Below are positions 60,089 to 64,000 of a stretch of DNA of 64,000 nucleotides, piece after piece. A program made the translations under genes and the position numbers. Each line of letters opens with the position of its first letter. Positions within the stretch are counted from its first letter, which is position 1. The notes below the pieces were generated by a model, which was not told where the DNA came from, did no database searches, and saw only the letters and a program-made list of their open reading frames with translations. The DNA lies in assembly GCF_029278605.1 (NCBI RefSeq), contig NZ_CP119572.1, positions 3,162,001-3,226,000 on the forward strand, written 5' to 3'. This stretch comes from Cupriavidus sp. WKF15 (GTDB lineage: Bacteria > Pseudomonadota > Gammaproteobacteria > Burkholderiales > Burkholderiaceae).

Positions 60089-61267
60089 ATGTCCAATCTT
60101 AACGGGGTCAAGGCCAGGCGCTTCGCCGGCCTGCTGGTGGCTGGCGCCATCGGCTTTTGCGGCGCAGCGGGCGCCGCCATCGCAGCGGAAACCGGTGTGA
60201 CGGCCGACACCATCGTGCTCGGCCAGTCGGCTGCCCTCAGCGGGCAGACGGCGGCACTTGGCAAGCAGATGGGTGCCGGCGCGCGCCTGTACTTCGAGTC
60301 CGTCAACCGGCAGGGTGGCATTTACGGCCGACGCATCGAACTGCAGACGCTGGAGGACTACAACGAGCCGGAGACCGCGGCGGCCAATACACGCAAGTTC
60401 GTCGGCGAAGGCCGCGTATTCGCGCTGTTCGGCTATGTCGGCACGGACAATGCCGAGGCCTCGCTGCCGGTCGCGGCGCAGGCCGGCGTGCCGTTCTTCG
60501 CGCCCTACACCGGGGCACAGTCCCTGCGCGATCCGCGCGCCCGCAATATCTTCCATGTGCGTGCCGGCTTCAATGAGGAAACGGCCGCCATCGTGCGCCA
60601 GATCCGCACCACCGGGCTCAAGCGCGTGGCCGTGGTCTACAACGACGACGCCTATGGCAAGGCCGGCCTGGAGGGGCTGGCGCGCGCGCTGCAGGCATCG
60701 CCGGACCCGAGCGTGCAGATCGTGGCGCGCGAGAACGTGGTGCGCAATACCGTCGAGATCGGCGACGCCATGCAGGGCACCATGAAGGCGAAGCCCGACG
60801 CCGTGGTGCTGGTCAGCGCCTACCGCACCGCCGGCGCCTTCGTGAAGGAAGCGCTGCGCCGTGGCTACAGCGGCCAGTTCTACAACGTGTCCTATGTCGG
60901 CACGCAGGCGCTGGCGCGCGAACTGGGCCCGCTGGGCAGCGGCGTGATCATCTCGCAGGTCATGCCGCACCCGGGCAACGCCACGCTGCCGGTGGTGCGC
61001 GAATACCTGCGGCTGCTGCAGGCCGCCGGCAAGCCGGACGACTTCGATTACGTCGGCATCGAGGGCTTCGTCGCCGCCAAGGCCTTTACGGAAGGCCTGC
61101 GCCGCGCGGGCAAGGACCTGACGCGCGAACGGCTGGTGGCGGCGCTGGAAGGCATGCGCAATGTCGATCTGGGCGGCTTCATCGTCAACTTCACCCCCGA
61201 AAACCACGTGGGATCGAAGTTTGTCGAGATGACGATCATCAACTCGAAGGGACAGGTGATTCGCTGA
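60089..61267 (+). CDS. Branched-chain-amino-acid-type ABC substrate-binding protein
   Basis: 392-aa LivJ-like periplasmic binding protein. Signal peptide to about residue 33 (AAGAAIAAETGV), mature part TIVLGQSAALSGQTAALG, ESVNRQGGIYGRRIELQTLE, VVYNDDAYGKAGLEGL and VGIEGFVAAKAFTEGLRRAG. Start ATG preceded by GGGG. Typical of many orphan binding proteins in Cupriavidus; no liv-type permease nearby, and the downstream ABC genes are convergent and of the dipeptide class. Ligand unknown. Confidence 0.92.
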   Translation: MSNLNGVKARRFAGLLVAGAIGFCGAAGAAIAAETGVTADTIVLGQSAALSGQTAALGKQMGAGARLYFESVNRQGGIYGRRIELQTLEDYNEPETAAANTRKFVGEGRVFALFGYVGTDNAEASLPVAAQAGVPFFAPYTGAQSLRDPRARNIFHVRAGFNEETAAIVRQIRTTGLKRVAVVYNDDAYGKAGLEGLARALQASPDPSVQIVARENVVRNTVEIGDAMQGTMKAKPDAVVLVSAYRTAGAFVKEALRRGYSGQFYNVSYVGTQALARELGPLGSGVIISQVMPHPGNATLPVVREYLRLLQAAGKPDDFDYVGIEGFVAAKAFTEGLRRAGKDLTRERLVAALEGMRNVDLGGFIVNFTPENHVGSKFVEMTIINSKGQVIR

Positions 61268-61307
61268 ACGGACAATGGAGGGATCGCGCGCTCTACCCTC
61301 GTGTCGT

Positions 61308-62366
61308 CTACCCCATATCGTTCAGGTGACACGCCGAAAGCCTGCCCGGCGCGATCTCCTTCAGCAGCGGCTGCTCCGCCTTGCAACGCGGCATCGCATG
61401 CGGGCAGCGCGGATGGAAATGGCAACCCGTGGGCGGATTCAGCGGCGACGGAATTTCGCCGCGGATCGCCACATAGGTCTTCTTGCCGACTTCGAGCTTG
61501 GGCGCCTCGGCCAGCAGCGCCTGCGTGTACGGATGGTTGGGCGCGGCGAAGACCTCCTCGGTCGGCGCCGACTCCACCACCCGGCCCAGGTACATGATCA
61601 CCACGCGGTCGCTGATGTGCTTCACCACCCCAAGGTCGTGGCTGATGAAGAGGTAGGTCAGGTTCAGGTCCTGGCGCAGGCGCATGAACAGGTTCAGCAC
61701 CTGGGCCTGGATCGAGACATCGAGCGCCGCCACCGACTCATCGCACACCAGGAATTCCGGCTTCACCGCCAGCGCGCGCGCAATGCCGATGCGCGCGCGC
61801 TGGCCGCCCGAGAACTGGTGCGGAAAGCGGCGCAGCACAGTCGGGTCCATCCCCACCCGCACGAGCATGTCTTCCACATAGGCCTTCTGCTCGCCGCGCG
61901 CGACCATGCCGTGCACGACCGGTGCCTCGCCCACGATATCGATCACGCGCAACCGCGGATTGAGCGACGCATACGGATCCTGGAAAATCATCTGGATCGC
62001 GAGCTGCTTCTCGCGACGCTTCGCCGGAGGCAAATGATCGAGGTCGGTGCCATGCCACAGGCGCTCGCCTTCGGTCAGGGAGTGCAGGCCCACCGCCATG
62101 CGGCCGAGCGTGGACTTGCCGCATCCGGACTCGCCCACGAGCCCCACCACCTCGCCCTGGCGGATGCTCAGGTCAACGCCATCGACCGCGTGCACCACCT
62201 CTTCGCGCGCGTGAGCGCCGAACAGGTTGGCGATGCGCGCCGCGGTATCCAGCGATTTGACGAAGCGCTTGGAGACGCCACGCAGCTCCAGCAGCGGCGC
62301 GGACGGCGTCACCGTCTGCGAAGGTCCGTCCGTCATGGCAGGGGTATCCAGTTCCGTTTCGCTCAT
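61308..62366 (-). CDS. dppF: Dipeptide/oligopeptide ABC transporter ATPase (DppF/OppF type)
   Basis: 352-aa ATPase, second of the pair that drives peptide import. Walker A GESGCGKST, signature FSGGQRARIGIARAL, Walker B FLVCDESVAALDVS. The C-terminal oligopeptide cysteine motif (GCHFHPRCPHAMPRC) is the OppDF iron-sulfur-like region. The N-terminal 45 residues are a variable extension. Start [10 protein letters not shown] overlaps the dppD stop by four bases. Confidence 0.92.
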   Translation of the reverse strand: MSETELDTPAMTDGPSQTVTPSAPLLELRGVSKRFVKSLDTAARIANLFGAHAREEVVHAVDGVDLSIRQGEVVGLVGESGCGKSTLGRMAVGLHSLTEGERLWHGTDLDHLPPAKRREKQLAIQMIFQDPYASLNPRLRVIDIVGEAPVVHGMVARGEQKAYVEDMLVRVGMDPTVLRRFPHQFSGGQRARIGIARALAVKPEFLVCDESVAALDVSIQAQVLNLFMRLRQDLNLTYLFISHDLGVVKHISDRVVIMYLGRVVESAPTEEVFAAPNHPYTQALLAEAPKLEVGKKTYVAIRGEIPSPLNPPTGCHFHPRCPHAMPRCKAEQPLLKEIAPGRLSACHLNDMG

Positions 62367-63361
62367 GCCGCCTCCTGCCGGGCCATCACCGGATGGAAGC
62401 ACCGCAGCCGCCGTCCGTCGGACGCCGTCTCCAGCGGTGGCTCGGTCTTGCACACCTCGGTGGCATAGGGGCAGCGTTCGCGGAAAGCGCAGCCGCCAGG
62501 CAGGTTCAGCAGCGACGGCGTCATGCCCGGGATCTGCTTCAGCGGCGCACCGCGCGGGTTGCGCGAGGGTGCCGAGCCGATCAGCCCGTGCGTATAGGGA
62601 TGCCCGGGGCGCTCAAGCACCTGGCGCACGTCACCGGACTCGACGATCCTGCCCGCGTACATCACGCAAACCGAATCGGCGAGGCCCGCCACCACCGACA
62701 GATCGTGCGTGATCCAGATCAGCGCCGTGCCCGACTCACGGCACAGCGTCTGCATCTCATAAAGGATCTGGCCCTGGATGGTCACGTCCAGCGCCGTGGT
62801 GGGCTCGTCGGCAATGATCAGGTCGGGCTTGTTCAGCAGCGCGATCGCGATCGCCACGCGCTGGCGCATGCCGCCCGAGAACTGGTGCGGATAGGCCAGC
62901 AGGCGCTCATCCGGCGACGGAATGCCCACGCGCGCAAGCGCGTTGCGTGCCCGCTCGCGCGCTGCGGCCTTGGTGACCTTGTCGTGCGCCGTCACCGCCT
63001 CGATCATCTGCGTGTCGATGCGCAGGACCGGGTTCAGCGTCATCATCGGGTCTTGGAAGATCATGGCGATGCGGTTGCCGCGCACGTCGCGCTGCTGGGC
63101 CGGCGTGAGCGCGCGCAGGTCGCGCGTGACGCCGTCGCGGCTGGTCAGCGCGATGCGGCCGTCGACGACTTTGCCGGGCGGGTCGATCAGGCCCATGATC
63201 GAATAGCCCGTCATCGACTTGCCCGAGCCGGATTCTCCGACCAGGCCCATGATCTCGCCGCGGCCGACCGTGAAGGATACGTCGTCCACCGCCTTGGCAA
63301 TGCCGCCGCGCGTGAAGAACTGCGTCTTGAGGTGTTCGACCACCAAAGTTGGTTGTGCCAT
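62363..63361 (-). CDS. dppD: Dipeptide/oligopeptide ABC transporter ATPase (DppD/OppD type)
   Basis: 332-aa ATPase partner. Walker A GESGSGKS, signature [16 protein letters not shown], Walker [18 protein letters not shown], and the Cys motif [15 protein letters not shown]. Follows the permease gene by 12 bp and overlaps dppF by four bases, so the ATPases and permease form one operon. Peptide, nickel or other substrate of the system cannot be decided without the binding protein. Confidence 0.92.
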   Translation of the reverse strand: MAQPTLVVEHLKTQFFTRGGIAKAVDDVSFTVGRGEIMGLVGESGSGKSMTGYSIMGLIDPPGKVVDGRIALTSRDGVTRDLRALTPAQQRDVRGNRIAMIFQDPMMTLNPVLRIDTQMIEAVTAHDKVTKAAARERARNALARVGIPSPDERLLAYPHQFSGGMRQRVAIAIALLNKPDLIIADEPTTALDVTIQGQILYEMQTLCRESGTALIWITHDLSVVAGLADSVCVMYAGRIVESGDVRQVLERPGHPYTHGLIGSAPSRNPRGAPLKQIPGMTPSLLNLPGGCAFRERCPYATEVCKTEPPLETASDGRRLRCFHPVMARQEAA

Positions 63362-63373
63362 GTTGCCCCTTCC

Positions 63374-64000
63374 CTATTGCGTCTGCAGGCGCGGGTTCAG
63401 CACGTCGCGCAACTGGTCCGCCACGAGATTCATGGCGACGATGGTGACCACGAGCGCAATGCCCGGGAAGAAGCTGATCCAGTACTTGCCCGACAGCATG
63501 TACTGCTGGCCGTTCGAGATCAGGGAGCCCAGCGACGGTTCAGTGATCGGCACGCCCAGCCCCAGGAACGACAGCGTTGCCTCGAGCGTGATGGCCGATG
63601 CCACCTGCAGCGCCGCGATCACGATCAGCGGCGGCAGGCAGTTGGGCAGCAGGTGGCGGAACATGATGCGCCCCGGCGGCAGGCCCAGGCAGGTGGCGGC
63701 ATCGATGTATTCCTTGCGGCGCTCGACGAGCGCCGCGCTGCGCGTGGTCCGCGCATAGTAGGCCCACTGCACCGCCACCAGCGCGATCACGATATTGCCG
63801 ATGCCCGGGCGCAGGAACGCCAGCAGGATCAGCGCCAGCAGGATCGGCGGGAACGACAGCTGCAGGTCGGCCACGCGCATGATGAAGGCCTCGGCGCGCC
63901 CGCCCAGGAAGCCCGCGAGCAGGCCTAGCGTCGCGCCGAGTAGCAGCGCGATGACCGTGCTGACCACGCCCACGCCAATACTGATGCGCAGCCCGTACAT
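63374..64000 (-). CDS. dppC: ABC transporter permease, DppC/OppC type (5' part outside the window)
   Basis: Inner-membrane permease, C-terminal 208 residues seen. Membrane segments include VVSTVIALLLGATLGLLAGF and the EAA loop YIDAATCLGLPPGRIMFRHL, which contacts the ATPases. The family is about 290-300 aa, and YGLRISIGVGV is an internal motif, so the true start lies beyond the right edge; the Met at 63998-64000 is not the start. The rest of the dipeptide operon (binding protein, DppB) is expected to the right. Confidence 0.88.
   Translation of the reverse strand: MYGLRISIGVGVVSTVIALLLGATLGLLAGFLGGRAEAFIMRVADLQLSFPPILLALILLAFLRPGIGNIVIALVAVQWAYYARTTRSAALVERRKEYIDAATCLGLPPGRIMFRHLLPNCLPPLIVIAALQVASAITLEATLSFLGLGVPITEPSLGSLISNGQQYMLSGKYWISFFPGIALVVTIVAMNLVADQLRDVLNPRLQTQ

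Overview
This window is a GC-rich bacterial chromosome segment with a strong G/C preference at third codon positions. Gene content and order (proS-rppH, rplU-rpmA-obgE-proB, ispB, tRNA-Pro, pilB-pilC-pilD-coaE-zapD-yacG, argJ, secA, dciA-lpxC, a complete dcw cell-wall and division cluster), together with an Omp32-type porin and a Bug-family solute receptor, point to a betaproteobacterium of the Burkholderiaceae, most likely Cupriavidus or close Ralstonia. The genus is an inference from layout and protein style. I see no rRNA, IS element, prophage, CRISPR array or replication origin.

Layout. 1-6700: lytic transglycosylase (cut by the window edge), proS, rppH, a CNP1-like lipoprotein, then proB-obgE-rpmA-rplU on the minus strand. 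6880-7069: a compact, apparently self-contained minus-strand unit (promoter, 31-codon frame, terminator). 7147-14338: ispB, tRNA-Pro(CGG), pilB-pilC-pilD, coaE, zapD and yacG on the plus strand. 14379-24442: OPT transporter, mutT, a DUF815 ATPase, argJ, secA, divergent dciA, lpxC and a Prx5-type peroxiredoxin. 24841-42366: the dcw cluster on the minus strand, transcribed mraZ-rsmH-ftsL-ftsI-murE-murF-mraY-murD-ftsW-murG-murC-ddlB-ftsQ-ftsA-ftsZ, mostly with 4-bp ATGA overlaps. An array of four 10-bp repeats in front of mraZ looks like its autoregulatory operator.

42815-64000 is more accessory: coq7, a porin, a Bug receptor, marR plus a glycine-rich lipoprotein, fadD, and then a TetR regulator divergent from an acyl-CoA ligase, a single-chain biotin-dependent acyl-CoA carboxylase and a periplasmic binding protein. 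A pair of TACC-N4-GGTA palindromes lies in the divergent promoter region. After that come a lipoprotein metallopeptidase, a molybdopterin oxidoreductase, another branched-chain-type binding protein, and the start of a dipeptide/oligopeptide ABC operon that leaves the window at the right edge.

Most interesting: the small transcription unit at 6880-7069 (leaderless microprotein or sRNA), the TetR-controlled ligase/carboxylase/receptor module (a candidate uncharacterised carboxylic-acid assimilation route), and a block of aberrant codon usage inside rsmH.
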